A stretch of DNA of 64,000 nucleotides from Tolypeutes matacus (lineage: Eukaryota; Chordata; Mammalia; Cingulata; Chlamyphoridae): positions 4,176,835-4,240,834 of the forward strand of contig JAKSZT010054324.1 in NCBI GenBank assembly GCA_026826555.1. Reading direction: 5' to 3'. A program made the translations under genes and the position numbers. The notes under the pieces were generated by a model. That model was not told the DNA's origin and did no database searches. It was given only the letters and a program-made list of their open reading frames with translations. Shown here piece after piece: positions 12,241 to 25,480 of this stretch. Position 1 is the stretch's first letter; every line of letters begins with the position of its first letter.

Positions 12241-15123
12241 ATTCGATTTGAAGAATTTACCTGGAAGCTAGCTGAAAAAGGAATAATATTTGCAGACTTC
12301 CAGCCTCAGTATCACAAAGCCAAATATAAAGGGAAGATTTAGATAGGAGAAAAGCTTTATGACTAGTTCAGGAACGTAGTTCATATCTTAAGAAATTAGA
12401 AAAATAACAACAAAATAAACCAAAAGAAAGTTGGAAAATGGAACAACTATGTTAGAAGATGAAATTGAATGAACTAGAAAACAAAAATTTAAAAAAAAAT
12501 TTTTTAAAGGATAAATAAATCCATAAGCTTGTTTTTTTTTCAAAGTCCAGTAACAGATGAACTCCTTTTGGGTCTGATTAAGGGAAATAAGTGGAGAGCA
12601 ATTATAATTAAGATTCAGAAGGTAAAAGGAGATATAGCCATAGATATGTTTGGGCCTAAGAGAATGATAGGAATCTATATCCTCGTTGTTTTAACAGACT
12701 TGAAGATGAGACATAGGAGGTTTTCTAACATTATACAAATTACCCAAATTGACACCAAAAAAGAAGGGAAATTGAAAAGATTAATATAGGAGAAATAAGA
12801 AAGGTGATTAAAGCTTTATTGTTGAAAAAAGCACCAAGACAACATGGATTCATTACTGAATTATTACTTACAAGAGTTAATACATGCAATGTCTTACAAC
12901 TAATAAAATATTCAATAAATGCCAGCTGTTATTATTTACAAACAGATGACACCTGTTTTATTTAAATTAGTCCAGACTCTAGGAAAAGATAAAAAGTTCT
13001 TCAGTTTACTTTATGATTGCAGTGTAACTTTAATACCATAAGTCTCAAAAATAGTGCAAATAAGTGCGTGGGGGCATTATGGGCCATCTCATTTATGGGA
13101 TAGAGCTAAAGCGTTACTCAGGAAAATTTTAGCCATAAATACACGTTACTAATCCACAAAGAATTCAAACACATGAACTTACTATCCAGTTCAATAAATT
13201 AGAAAAATAAAGAACAAAATAAGCCTTAAAAAACAAAAAGGATACAACTAATATCATGCTTAACTGTAAAAGTCTGAATGCTTTCTTCCTAAGATCAGGA
13301 ACAAAGCAAAAATATCTACTTCTCCCATTCCTGTTCAGCATTGCTCTGGAAGTCCTATTAGAAAGGAAAAAAATTAAGCAGATGACATGACTGTCTGTGT
13401 AGAATATCACAGGGAATCTATAAAAAATCTAGAGCTAATAAGTTTAGCAGGATTGCAGTATACAAGGTCATTACTCAAAAACCAATCCTATTTCCATATA
13501 CTAGCAATGTAAAATTGGAAACAAATGAAAAACAATATTACAATAGCTCCAAAAATGTAATACTTAGGTATAAATCTTTTTTAAAAAGTATAATGTTTGT
13601 TTGCTGAAAACTGTAAAACTCTAATGAAAGAAATAAAAGACCTAAATAAATGGAGAAACATACTATGTCCTTGGATTGAAAAACTCAAAATGGTAAAGAT
13701 TATTTTCTCCCCAAATTAATCTATAGCTGTAATGCAGTTCCAATCAGAATGCCAAATCCCAGGAAGAATTTTTTTTGTAGAGACAAGCTGATTCTAAAAT
13801 TTGTGAGGAAAGGCAAAGTAACTAAAATAGCTTAATCAATTTTGAAAAAGAAGAATTATACCTATCCAATATTTAGACTTACTATAAAGCCATTTTAATC
13901 AAGACAGTGTGGTATTGCTGAGGGAAAAGACACAGAATTAATGGAACAGAAAAGAGAATCAGGAAATAGACACACACGAATATAGCCCTTCTCTTTTTCA
14001 CAAGGTGGAAAAAAGTTAAATGCAGAAAGATAATCTTTTCAGTAAATGGCGTTGGGAAAATTGGACACTCAGATGCAAGGAAATGAACTTTTTCTAAACC
14101 TCACACCATGTACAAATACAAACTCAAAATGGATCATAGATCTAAATGTAAATTTTTAAAACTCTAACACTTGTGGAAGAAAACATAGGAGAAAATCTTC
14201 ATGACCGGGGTTTATTCTTAGACATGACATTAAAGACATGATGTATAAAAGGAAAAAGTAATAAATTAGGTTTCATCAAAATCCAGAACTTCTGCTGTGC
14301 ATAGGACACTTGTTAAGAGAATGGAAAGACAAAATACAAACTGAGAAAATATTTGCAAATCACATATCTGGCAAAAAATTTGTATGCAGAATATATAAAG
14401 AACTCTCAAAACTTAACAGTAAGGAAACAATCCAAAGGAAACAATAGGCAAAAGATTTGAACAGATACTTCACTGAATAGTATATACTGGTGATATAAAG
14501 ATGTTCAACAACTTTAGCCATTAATGCAGTGTAAATTAAAACATGATGTCATAAGACTACACACCTATGAGAATGGCTAAAATAAAATATGCTGACAATA
14601 CTAAGTGCTGACAACGATGTGAAACAATTGGAACTATCATACATTGCTGGCGTGAATGCAAAATAGTTCAGCTACTCTGGAAAAGTGTGAGTCTTATATA
14701 AAGTTAAAAATACACTTAATATATTGACCCAGTGATACCAATGCTATTTATTTACCCTCGAGAAATAAAAGTTTATACTAGAACCTGTACTTGAATTATT
14801 ATAGCACCTTTAATTATAATTGCCCAAAACTGGAAAAAAAAATAAATGTCAACAGGTGAATAAATAAGCACACTGTAGTATATCCATAGAGTAGAATACT
14901 ATACAGTAACAAAAACAAATCACAACAACTTGGATGACTCTTAAAATTTGAAGTCTTGAAAGATCATACATTTTATGATACCATTTATATGATGTGGGGG
15001 AGCATGTGACTATATAGAAATAGCATGAGGGAGATATTTTGGATAATGGAACTCTGTCCTGTATCCTTATTTTGGTGGTAATAACACATATCTTTAAGTG
15101 CGTTAAAATTCCTAGAATTATAT

Positions 15124-15399
15124 ATGTATTTTTTTAAAGCTTTATTTTATTTATCCCCCTCCCCCCCACACCGCTTATGCTCGCTGTCTGCTCTCTGTGT
15201 CCATTTGCTGCGCATTTTTCTGTGTCTGCTTGTTTCCCTTTGTTGCATCATCTTGCTGTGCTAGCTCTCCGTGGGTGTGGGCCATCAGCTTTCCTCAGGC
15301 ATGGGCCAGCTTGCCTTCACCAGGAGGCCCCAGGAATCGAGCCCGGGGCCTCCCATATGGTAAATGGGAGCCCAGTAGCTTGAGCCACATCCCCTTCCC
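15124..15399 (-). mobile_element. DAS SINE, antisense, with 13-bp TSD
   Basis: Poly-T and body (15124-15320), then the tRNA-like part ending GAGCCACATCCCCTTCCCC. The duplication CCTAGAATTATAT flanks it at 15111-15123 and 15400-15412. It inserted into the 3'UTR of the sense L1. Confidence 0.9.
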
Positions 15400-15820
15400 C
15401 CTAGAATTATATTTTGGTTAAAAAAACAAACAAATATCAAAAGCAAAATATTAATAGAGATAAAAGCAGAATTTAATAAATTAGAAAACAGAAAATACTG
15501 GACTAATAAATTTAAGAGCTATGTTTTGTAAAAAGTAGATAAAAGATTAACTCAATTTAAAAAGAGTGATGGGGAGAAAGATGTGATTTCTCACAATTAA
15601 ATATAGCCTCATTTTATAGAAACTTTGGGTATTTTATTATTAGTGTCTACTATGTTGGGCATTGTGCTATGCTTAAGGGATATCAATGCAAGGAATATCA
15701 ATGCCCTCATCCTCAAAAGCTGGGTGTTTAACAAGAGTGCTTATTAAATCATATCCTATTCAATATTTAAGTTCTTAGGCATGATAATAAAATGAACTCA
15801 CATGAACTCATAATCCAATT

Positions 15821-16047
15821 TTTTTTTTTTTTTTTTTTTTTATCCCCCCTTGCTGCTTGTGCTTGCTGTGTCCATTTGCTGTGCATTTTTCTGTGTCTGC
15901 TTGTCTCCCTTTGTTGGGTCATCTTGCTGCACCAGCTCACCGCACCGCGCGGGCTGGCTTGCCTTCACCAGGAGGCCCCGGGAATCGAACCCCAGGCCTC
16001 CCATATGGTAAATGGGAGCCATGTCGATTGAGCCACATCCGCTTGTC
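15821..16047 (-). mobile_element. DAS SINE, antisense, with TSD
   Basis: Poly-T, the body with TGCTGTGCATTTTTCTGTGT, and a tRNA-like end GAGCCACATCCGCTTGTC. CATAATCCAATT flanks it at 15809-15820 and 16048-16059. The perfect duplication points to a fairly recent insertion. Confidence 0.92.
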
Positions 16048-16227
16048 CATAATCCAATTTAAGAACTAAAAGATTACCAGTATAGTTTATCTGCCTGTTC
16101 TGCTCCTTTGTCACCCTTTAGGATACCAATATTGTAGGAGAAATATAAGTCAACATTAAAATGCACGGTGCACCTTACTCCCTCCAAGTAATTGGAAATA
16201 ACTGAAGATGTCCCTCTGAAAAGTAAG

Positions 16228-16735
16228 CACGTATATGGTAGAATAATGACCACCGATACCCAAAAATAAAAAATATTCACTACTTAATCCCTAGAACCTG
16301 TAAATATGTTAATTTACATGGCAAAAATGGGCATTACTGATATTTAATCATCGCCTTAACTAATCGTTAAGGATCTTGTAATGGGAAAATTATCCTGGAT
16401 TATCTGGGTAGGACCAATATATTCACAAGGGTTCTTATAAGAGGGAGGCAAGAAGGTTAAAGGCAGAAGAAGGAGATGGTGTGATATGCTTTGAAGATGG
16501 AGAAAGGAGCCATGGGCCAAGGAATGCAGCAGCCTCTAGAAAGTAGAAAAAAAAAACCATGAAAATGGATTCTTCCCTGGAGCCTCTAGATGAAAAGCAA
16601 CACAACCTACACCTTGACCTCATAAAACTCATTTCAGATTTCTAGATTTCCAGAACTGTAAGAGAAAAAATTCATTTTGTCCTAAGCCACTAAATTTGTG
16701 TTAATTGGTTGCAGTGGCAATAGGAAACTAATACA
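16228..16735 (+). mobile_element. MLT1 LTR (ERVL-MaLR), sense
   Basis: Landmarks in order: GAACCTGTAAATATGTTA, TCCTGGATTATCTGGGTAGG, TTCTTATAAGAGGGAGGCAA, GCTTTGAAGATGGAGAAAGG, TTTCCAGAACTGTAAGAGA and the 3' end CAATAGGAAACTAATACA. This is the MLT1C/D layout at nearly full length. Confidence 0.85.
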
Positions 16736-17421
16736 ACGTACTTGATTTAAGCCTCCACATAAGCTGAAGTTGCAAATTGGTTTTCTACGGCCATAGAGGT
16801 GTTTTGTTTGACCTAAACAATGTTTTAAGTTTTTAAAAATGGTTTCCAACATTTAAAAACCCAGTGATATCATAACAAAATCCCAATTTTTGATTTGTTT
16901 GGAAAATAAGATCAAATGACTTTTTCTGGGAAGGTAAAAATGTAGTTGGAGCTGAGTGCAGCTACTCCTTCTTTGTATGGTATGTGTATTGCAGTGTGCT
17001 ACAGAACACTTGCCTAAATGTTTAATTTGCAGAAGGTCGATAAAAGGAAGCTTTAATTGAAGGGAAAATGCATAAAGGCCAGAGGTTGGCCCCAGAAACA
17101 ATTAAATCTATTTATCAGATTCTTTTCAGATGAGACATATATCTTTGCCTTTTTATCCCAATTTTAATGAACAAAAATAGTTTCACATTATTTATATCTG
17201 CAGATAAAGGGATCTATGTTATTAGAAATCCATGATAATATTTGACATTTTCTTTCAATGGGAAATCTATGATCCTTATGGTTTTTATCAAAAAGGGCAT
17301 AACATTAATAGAATTGTCTCAAGCTGTGAAGTGACAGCATACAGTATAAAGTATATATATGCATGTGTATGTGTTTATGTGTATGGTATGTATTCCACCC
17401 TATATATATTAGTTTTCTTTT

Positions 17422-17521
17422 TTTTTTTTTTTTTTTTTTTACCAGGAGGTCCCGGGTATCGAACCCGGGTCCCTCCATATGGGAGACGGACGCCCAACCA
17501 TTTGAGCCACATCCGTCCCCC
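17422..17521 (-). mobile_element. Short DAS SINE, antisense, with TSD
   Basis: Poly-T followed directly by the tRNA-like unit, with no long body: ACCAGGAGGTCCCGGGTATC to GAGCCACATCCGTCCCC. The TSD TAGTTTTCTTTT is at 17410-17421 and 17522-17533. Belongs with the short copies at 26.1, 27.7 and 52.7 kb. Confidence 0.92.
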
Positions 17522-19017
17522 TAGTTTTCTTTTAATCCCATAAAGATTTTAAGATTAAGACATATACACAAATGTTTATGCACAAGTAAAAAGCATTCTA
17601 AAATAACCTTTAACAGTTTATATTATCTCCTCACATTGCTAACTTTATATGTTCAAATTCTGTTTCTCTCCTAAGGTCAACTTTCAAATGCACCTTTTTC
17701 CTCCCAAACTTCTCTGATCTCTACTGCTTTTTAAGAGATTATTTGCTTACTCTTTTTTTTTTTTTTTTACCTTACAAAGAGTTCTTTTTACTACCAAACA
17801 ACAACAAAAAAGGCAGTGGTTTTAAGGAATTAATTGACTTTGGGCTACTTTGAAACTTGAAATTAATGAGTGTTAACATCATAATAATTTTAATAAGAAT
17901 GAGATTTAGGAACTATGGAATTATAATAGCCATCGTCACCTAAGGTAAGCAAATGAGCAAATTTATATTGTATTGCAGATAGTCTAAAATTGATAGTATA
18001 TATAATGTTACAATGTTTTAAAACTTGGGAATTGTGACAAGATTTGCAAATGTTACAGACTGTGACAAATTGCTTAACAAGAACAATACTTTTAAAAAGT
18101 AAAATGGAGGCCTGGAATTAGAGTGCTTTCTCCAATTGTATATGATATGCTGGCTATGGAGCTTTGTTACAACTAAAATGACACTAAAAATGTGAACTAA
18201 AATAGCATTAAAAAATGGCCTGTAATGTTAGATGATCATGCTATAAAGAATGTGTTTGTGATGAAATTTGTAATGAGTAAAGAGTAAAATTAAAAACACT
18301 TGAGGGAAATCTTAGCAAGATTTTAGAATTGTGCTCTCTAATAATGCTTTTTTATGCATTCTAAATTAATGTGCTCTTAGAGAGTGAAATTGAGTGAGAT
18401 GAACCTGTATTTCCCTACAGATCATACGCAATGTTGAGATAATATCACCGTTCTAGAATATAAAGGAATTTAAAACTCTAGGTTCTCAAAATAAGCTATA
18501 CTACAAAGTACATTCTATATGAGTGTGTTCTGGAACTTTGTTCCTGGCTACTTTCTTAGTAGAGGATGGGCATATTTTAGAGGATTATCATCAAATTTAG
18601 TTTTTAATGGTTAACTAAACTAGATATTCTAAATAAGCCTTAGAGATTTAGAAAATACATATAATTGGACTATTTTGTTTCCACTAGAATATTTAAATAT
18701 CTAATGAAACTTAAAGAGAATTGGATTATAAAGTGACTAATTATTTGGTAAGAATTATTTTTAAAATCTCCATTTAAGTTGTCTCTTTCATAAATCTGAA
18801 ATGTGAGTGATTTTGATTAAAATGGAGTACATGGGTATTGAAATTTAAAATGATTGAAGGGAAAGTTGACATCTTCTAGTTAATTACAATGTGCTGGTTA
18901 CTAGTTACAATATACTAGATTTTAGTACATTGTAATAGTTGTTTCTTAAATAGTCTACAAGTTATTCCACTCTTGAAAACAAGAGTAACTTCCTCTCCTG
19001 TATACTACAGGTTTAGA

Positions 19018-19072
19018 CAGGTTAGGCACTTGATAGAAGTGCCTTATTTACAGGTTAGGCACTTGAGAGAAG
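19018..19072 (+). repeat. Imperfect 22-bp direct repeat, 33-bp period
   Basis: CAGGTTAGGCACTTGATAGA at 19018 and CAGGTTAGGCACTTGAGAGA at 19051 differ at one base. A local duplication in otherwise unique intron sequence. Confidence 0.75.
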
Positions 19073-19529
19073 ATGAATGAAAGAATAATGTAGTACTTAA
19101 ATAGAATTTAATGATGATGGAGCTTTGAGTAGCATGTTGATTTTCGGAATTATTGGGCTATTCCTCTAGCTTGAATCAATTGTAGTCTTATTGCTGGCAA
19201 CAAGTAGAGTTCTGAGTGTGAACTCTCTTCTATTGCAGGTCCCTAGAAGTAATATTTGGTGGAACTCTGTTGCTGTCATGGAGTTTTTTTTTTTTCCTTA
19301 GTTTAGTAAAGTTGCATATAAAGAGTATTCCATCCTGTTACATAACCTAATTGAAAGTCAGAGATTAGCAGCCACATTTACTGAATGCTTTCCTTTTGAG
19401 CTATGATGACACAGCTGACATACCATCTTTTTTTTTTTTTTTCAAATAAGGGAGAAACATCCATGTATTTTTGATTATTTAGAGTTGTCTACTGGGTTCA
19501 GCTTAGCTATATTAGAATTCTAAGATACT

Positions 19530-19712
19530 GGGAAGCAGCTGTGGCTCAATCAGTAGGGCTCCCGTTTACCATATGGAAGGCCCCGGGTTCGGTCCCCGGG
19601 GCCTCCTGGTGAAGGCAAACCCGCCCGCACGGCGTGGTTAGCTGACCCAGCGAGCACAAGCAGCAAGGGGGGGGAATAAATGAATAAATAAATAAAATCT
19701 TAAAAAAAAAAA
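19530..19712 (+). mobile_element. DAS SINE, sense, with 16-bp TSD
   Basis: Sense copy with a tRNA-like head (GGGAAGCAGCTGTGGCTCAA), B-box-like GGTTCGGTCCC, a GC-rich body with GACCCAGCGAGCACAAGC, and an AATAAA-rich plus poly-A tail. AGAATTCTAAGATACT flanks it at 19514-19529 and 19713-19728. The perfect long TSD makes this one of the clearest insertions here. Confidence 0.95.
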
Positions 19713-20104
19713 AGAATTCTAAGATACTACTAGGAGTTTGATTTGCTTCAATTCAAATAATTTATATTCCTTGATTGTGTGTAGATAAATAATTTTCAAA
19801 GGGGCTATCAATATTCAACCAAACCCTAAACTCAGTAAGTGTCAATAAAACTGAACTTCTTGGGAATTAAGGAGTCCTCCACACACTGCTATTATTAAAC
19901 TTGAAAGGAATATAGTGGATTTATGGGCAGCATAAATCTACAGGACAAAATTAAACCATTTTTATCAATGAGTATAAGAATAGGCCTTAGGTAGACCTGA
20001 GACCTGGTATTGTTGGAGATGATATACTTGGGAAATTGATTTCTGATTCATCCAACTCACATGCCCATCTAGAATTTATGGGGTTGTTTTATACCAGTTA
20101 ACTT

Positions 20105-20225
20105 TTTTTATTTTAGAAAATCTCAACTTACTTAAAAGAGAGTAATACAATTCATGCTTGTAACTCCTCTCCCCAACTTCTCCCACCCTGATTATTTTGA
20201 AGCAGATCACCCAGGTACTTTTAAA
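20105..20225 (-). mobile_element. Old L1 3'UTR fragment, antisense
   Basis: Short fragment with the L1M-type 3'UTR phrase ATTATTTTGAAGCAGATCAC after a CTCCCACCC stretch. Weak match, named from pattern only. Confidence 0.4.
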
Positions 20226-20757
20226 TGGTAAGCAGACAGACACCTCCCCAGAATCTCTAGAACATGCCTAAGAATGAAAGAGAGTGAACTTTTCAGAGGT
20301 CCCAGATGGGATCTTCTTCACTCCAGTCAAGAGATATGATCTCCAGCAATACGATCTCTACTCAAAAAATGTCTGTGCCTTTTTGAATATAGAATCCTCA
20401 ATCTTTAATTATATCTATTGACTTTTTCTGTCAATTTACTGCCTTATCCTGCTGCTCAAACACTGGGTTAGTTGATTAGCAGGTGTTTTTCCTTTTCTCT
20501 GCTCATAATTACTTAACAGAGTATATTAATTGCCCTTTCCATTTCATTTTAAAAATTCACTGATGTTCACAGTGTGCAAAACTAATTGTTAATGACTGTC
20601 TCTTACCTGCCTGTGCACTTCTCCCACCATTGGAACTGTTTGCTTATCAAAAGTTATACATGTTTGTTTCCAGTGCAATTATTATAATTACATAATTTAG
20701 TTAAATATATAGACAGATGAAATATTAATATGTAAAGAGTAGTTACTGTAGCAATTT

Positions 20758-21325
20758 GATATTGTTTATGAATTCCAAAAAGAGATTGGATTATGTTTGT
20801 AGACTGGTCTGCCCCACAGGGCATATTAGATTATATTGGATTCAGAGGTTTCACTTTTACTTGATTAAATAATGATTGAAGCTTTGATTGGGCCATGTGT
20901 GTAGGATATTGAGTCCCTGCCCCCTTGGTGGGCAGGGATTCACAGAGCAACCGCACTGCAGAGAAGGGATTTTGGAGTTTTTTGAGTTGGAGCCCAGGAA
21001 GTAAACACATGGGAGCATGCAGAGCAACTGAGCCCCGAGAGAGACAACCATTCACCTGATAGTCTATGGCTGGCCTTGTGGAGATAACTGAGCAGCTGAG
21101 CCCAGAGAGACGCAAGCCCTGGGAAGAGAGAAACCCAGGAAACCTAAACCCTTGCAGAGGTCAGCACCCATCTTGTCCCAACACATGGCAGTAACCTTTG
21201 GTGAGGGAGATAACTCGTGCTTTATGGCCTGGTAACTGTAAGCTTCTACCCCAAATGTATGCCCTTTATAAAAGGCAACAGATTTCTGGTATCTTGCATC
21301 AGAACCCCTTTGGCTGACTAATACA
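20758..21325 (+). mobile_element. MaLR-like LTR (xenarthran type), sense
   Basis: Sense copy from TGATATTGTTTATGAATTCC to CTTTGGCTGACTAATACA, about 570 bases. Its 3' part, read backwards, matches the antisense copies at 7.7 kb and elsewhere. It ends with the MaLR-type CTAATACA. The minus-strand frames at 20831-21115 are LTR sequence without gene character. Confidence 0.75.
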
Positions 21326-22000
21326 TTGACTAAGTTGAATACTTTGAGAAAACTCAGAGTTGTTAAAAAGTTGTGGGCACATTAACAATGATAAAAGATT
21401 AGGGAAATTGCATAAATATAGGGGGCTTTCTTTTTATACCCCAGTTTTTGTGTTTTAAATAAGCCAAAATTAGAAATGGGGAGTATATGCTTTATCAGTA
21501 TGGTTTATATGAGTAGGATAAGATTAAAACCTATTATGTGGATTCATGTTAAAGGTAAGGCCATGGGCCCCATATCCAAAGATTGGTGAATAAACTTTTA
21601 AAAATGTTTGCCTGTTTAAAAATTTTTTTTTTCAGTTAAGTAATGTTACTTGTCTGAGTTGGGTAAATAGACTTTTACTGTATCACTTTTTTGTTTTTAG
21701 ATTTAACAATTGTTATATATTCCCATATTTGCTTTATAACACTTAATATTAGAAATAGTTGCCTGATATCATGTAATATTCACTTCATATTCAAATTTTC
21801 TCAGATGTCCCCAAAAGGTCTTTTATTATTATTAATGATCTTGACTTGTTGAGAGAACTGGGTAAGTTTTCCTGTAAAATATCTCACTTGCATGCTTTTC
21901 CTTATTGCTTCTTCATTGTGTTCTTTGACTTGTTCCTATCTCTATTCCCTGATTTTCTTGAAAGCTGGAGTTTTTAAATTAATTTTTTAAATCACCAAGT

Positions 22001-22474
22001 GTATTAGTTTCCTATTGCTGCTGTAACAAACTACCTCAAAGTTAGTACACATTTATTCTCTTATAGATCTGGATGCCAGAAGCCCAAAGTCGGTTTCATT
22101 GTGTTAAAGGCAAGGTGTTGGCAAGACTGTTTTTATCTTGGACTCTAAGGGAAGAATTCATTTCCTTGCATTTTTTAGCTTTTAGTGGCCACCTGAATTC
22201 TGTGACTTAATAGTCTCTTCCTCCATCCTCAAAGCCCAACACTGCAGTCTCTGTTTTCTTCATGATACTTTCCTTTGCCTTTGACTTCTCTGTGTCCTTC
22301 TTATAAGGACCATTGTAATTATATTGGGCCCATCAGGATAATCTCCCCATTTCAGGATCCTGAACTTAATCACATCTGCAAAGTCCTTTTTGCTATATAG
22401 GATAACATGCACAGGTTCCAGGAATTACAATGTGTGTCTAGTTGGGGAACTACTATTCAGTCTACCACCATAAG
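22001..22474 (-). mobile_element. MLT1 LTR (ERVL-MaLR), antisense
   Basis: Begins GTATTAGTTTCCTATTGCTG, passes CTTCTTATAAGGACCATTGT and GGGCCCATCAGGATAATCTC, and ends near CAGTCTACCACC. This is the reverse complement of the MLT1 layout seen at 16.2 kb. Confidence 0.85.
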
Positions 22475-22644
22475 GAAAAGTATGAAACTGAAGATAACCC
22501 CTGTTGAGGGGAGGGGGGGGCCAGAAAGCAAAGGTAGTATGTATATAACTAATCAAACATTACACAGAGGTATAAAATGGGAAAAAAGCCTCTCTTCACT
22601 TCTTCATCCTGTCTGATCCTCTTCCTATCCTTATCCTTTCTCCA

Positions 22645-22995
22645 AAGTGGTAGTTCTAAACCTTTTTTATGCCATGGGCCCCTTTTGAGGTCTGATGTCT
22701 GTGGACCCTTTCAAAATAATAGTTTGTGTTTTAATTTTAAACCCATGAACTAAAGTAAGTAGAATCCCAAAGAAACTCAATTATATTGAAATGGTTAATA
22801 TTAAAATATTTTGCAATTAAGTAATACGTGTATTTTTTATTAGCATATTAACTAACAATATCTAGCAATAGTTCTGGTAATTTTTATTATTTTAAGTAGT
22901 GATTAACGTAAACAATATTTTGGATATCTGTAACAACAACCAGAGTATGATGTGAAAATATGTGTGATTTTTTTGATGACAGAACTAGGCTGTCT
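22645..22995. repeat. Ancient mammalian interspersed repeat, family not named
   Basis: Contains TTCTAAACCTTTTTTATGCC, GGGCCCCTTTTGAGG and CAATTATATTGAAATGGTTA in an order I associate with a widespread old mammalian repeat, perhaps a DNA transposon. I cannot name the family with confidence. Confidence 0.35.
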
Positions 22996-23269
22996 GGGCC
23001 TAATTTTTTTATGCTTCTGTTGAAGCATCTCTCCAGTATTTTTCATTTGTTCAAGAAATTGATTTCTTGTTTGGCTTAGAGATATATTTTAAACCTTTGG
23101 TAATTCACGTGTATGATACTTCTTAATTTCTACAGATCTCCCCGATGTAATACTCTGATTTAAAAAAAAAAAAAAAATCATTGAGTAGTAATAAAGGATT
23201 AAGAGTGGATAACTATATCTGGGGGTGGGAAAAGAAAGTGGGACTAAGAATTTATATCCCGGGGGTAGA

Positions 23270-24190
23270 TAGAGATTTTTTTTTAAATTTTTATTTTTTT
23301 TAAAAAAGATTACATAAATGTTACATAAAAAATATAGGAGATTCCCAATGTCCCATTCCCTACATCTCCCACACTTTCCCACATTAACAACATCCCTCAT
23401 TAGTGTGGTACATTCATTGCAATTGATGGACACATTTCAGAGCATTGCCACTAAGCATGGATTACAGTTTACATTGCAGTAAACTCTCTCCCACCCAGTT
23501 CAGTAGGTTATGGCAAGATACATAATGGCCTGTATCTGTCATTGCAATGTCATTCAGGACAATTCCGAAGTCCTGAAAATGCCCCCATTTTAGACCTGTT
23601 TTTCCCTCTCCCTGTCCTCAGAGCCTCCAGTGGCCACTGCCTCCACATCAATGATATAATTTCTTCCATTGTTAGAATCACAATAAGTCTATAGTAGAAT
23701 ATCAGTAAGTCTCCTTTAGTCCATAGTTCATTCCTCAATCGTGAGGACTCTGGGAAGATGACATCCACTCCACCTCCAATTGAGAGGGGGGCTTCAATCC
23801 CATAGGGCCGATGGATAGGACTCTCTTAATTGCAGTTGTAGACTCTCTTGGTTCCTTGGTAGGGTGGTTGTGCATCATCACCTCCTTGTTAGTTGTCCTG
23901 GGTGAGACCAATGAACTGGAGAGTAGATGTTGCAACTCCATTCTGATTCAGGGCCCAGCTGGCACATAGACAGCCCAAAGATTTAAGTTTCTTGGATGTA
24001 CACCTACCACCTCTAGTACTAATTATAGGTTCAAATAGAAGCCAGGAGAGCCATGTGTAGGGAAACCACAACTAAGTCCAACTCTGTCACACTGGGGAGC
24101 ATAAATTCCAAAGTAGGGCCCACTGGCAAGGCACCTTAATTCTGAGCTATCTGCCCTGACTTTAGTGTCTGGATGTCTCCAGAGGATATT
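23270..24190 (-). mobile_element. L1 3'UTR, antisense, 5'-truncated (xenarthran type)
   Basis: Poly-T at 23277-23303, then ATTACATAAATGTTACATAA and a long less AT-rich stretch without ORF2 sequence. The base composition and poly-T start fit the 3'UTR of a lineage-specific L1 inserted backwards and truncated before ORF2. The small ORFs on the minus strand are UTR frames. The right boundary is uncertain. Confidence 0.55.
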
Positions 24191-25004
24191 AGACTTTTTA
24201 ATAATAAGTTCAAAGACAAGTTTGTAAATTAAGGTGCTTTGCATATGGCGGAAGAGAATTAGAAAAATAAAAAGAGACTTTTTCAATGGGAAGGAGCACA
24301 AGAATATTGCAAGATTCCTAACCCAAACCAGTTTAGGATGTTTCCTCCCTCCCCTTCCTCTCCCTTCTCCTTTCCTCTCTCTCTAATTGTATAAAATTCT
24401 TACTAATTTAAAAATGTTTTCTAGAAATGTTTAAATGCCATTTAAGTAAATCTTTAGTTTTCACAACTCCTGCACCTAGTTTGTCTTATGCTCCAGAGGA
24501 TAGTCATTTCTTATTTTTGTAAAAGTAGAAATAAAAATACATCACATGTATGTGCTGTAGTTTTCTTAAACTTTAAGGCATTTCCTATTTTGGAAATATA
24601 TTGCCTTTCATGCTGTATAATGAAGACCTTTAAATTGTATCACACATCTCTGAACTTCCATGATAATTTTAGTTTTAAAGTCTACATCTTGGAAAAATTA
24701 GCTAATATAGATTTTTTTTTCAGACTATTTCTGGGACTTTATTTGACTTCCCATGATACTGATGTAAAAGCATTAGCTTTTCACTTTTCAGCCACAAGGT
24801 GGTGTACTATACCTACCATATGAAATTCTATTTGGAGACTTTGTTCAGCAACCTGACCAAACCAACTTATAAGATCGTGTTATAAAAGTCCACTTTGGGC
24901 ACTAAAAGCAGATAGCCTTATAGGAGGTCCAATTTTATTTGAAACGACTTCAGGGGGCTTTCACAGGGAGGCTAGTTTCACTGCATTATTATTAATTTTA
25001 AAAT

Positions 25005-25480
25005 ATTTGTATTTAGAAATAATTTCAAATTCATTAAAATGTCTTAAGAATAAGAATAGTACAAAAAACATCTATATACCCTTTACGTAGATTTACCTTT
25101 AGTTACCAAAGGATAGTATATATATTCTCTTTATGTGTGTCTGGGTATTCCTTCTGACACATTTGAGAATAAGTTACATATAATCATGGCACTTAACCCC
25201 TGAATACTGCATTGTGTTTTACCTAAGGATACAGATATTGTAGTTTATAACAACAATACAGTTATCAACTATATTAAATTTAACAGTGTTATAATACTTT
25301 AATCTACTATCTGTTTTTCAATTTGTCATTTGACCAAATAATATCCTTCATAACATTTTCCCCTCAAGTTCAGTAGTCTGAGGTCAGTTATTACATTTAA
25401 CTCTTATTCTCTTTTGCCTTCTTTAACTTGGAACATTTCCCCAGCCTTTCTTTGTCTTTTATATCATTGGCATTAACAAA
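25005..25480 (-). mobile_element. L1M-type 3'UTR, antisense
   Basis: Phrases in order: TTTGTATTTAGAAATAATTT, AGAATAGTACAAAAAACATC, TATATACCCTTTACGTAGAT, TTCTGACACATTTGAGAATA and CCCAGCCTTTCTTTGTC. These are typical of old L1M 3' ends in reverse. Confidence 0.6.

Larger units (their letters stand above)
10250..15600 (+). mobile_element. Old L1 LINE, sense, composite and broken
   Basis: The only large L1 in the window in the same orientation as CAAP1. Endonuclease-region sequence lies near 11340-11690 and reverse-transcriptase-region sequence near 12640-14300; the ORF2 C-terminal motif (ACATTGCTGGCGTGAATGCA) is at 14641, and a 3'UTR follows to about 15120. A further ORF2-like fragment lies at 15413-15560. 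About 10250-11230 is probably the 5' half but is weakly recognisable. All frames are interrupted. A DAS SINE at 15124-15399 and an unidentified block at 11695-12240 interrupt it. Confidence 0.7.

Noticed and set aside
23089..24301. Cluster of minus-strand ORFs
   Set aside because: They overlap in several frames within one antisense L1 3'UTR-like block beginning with poly-T.
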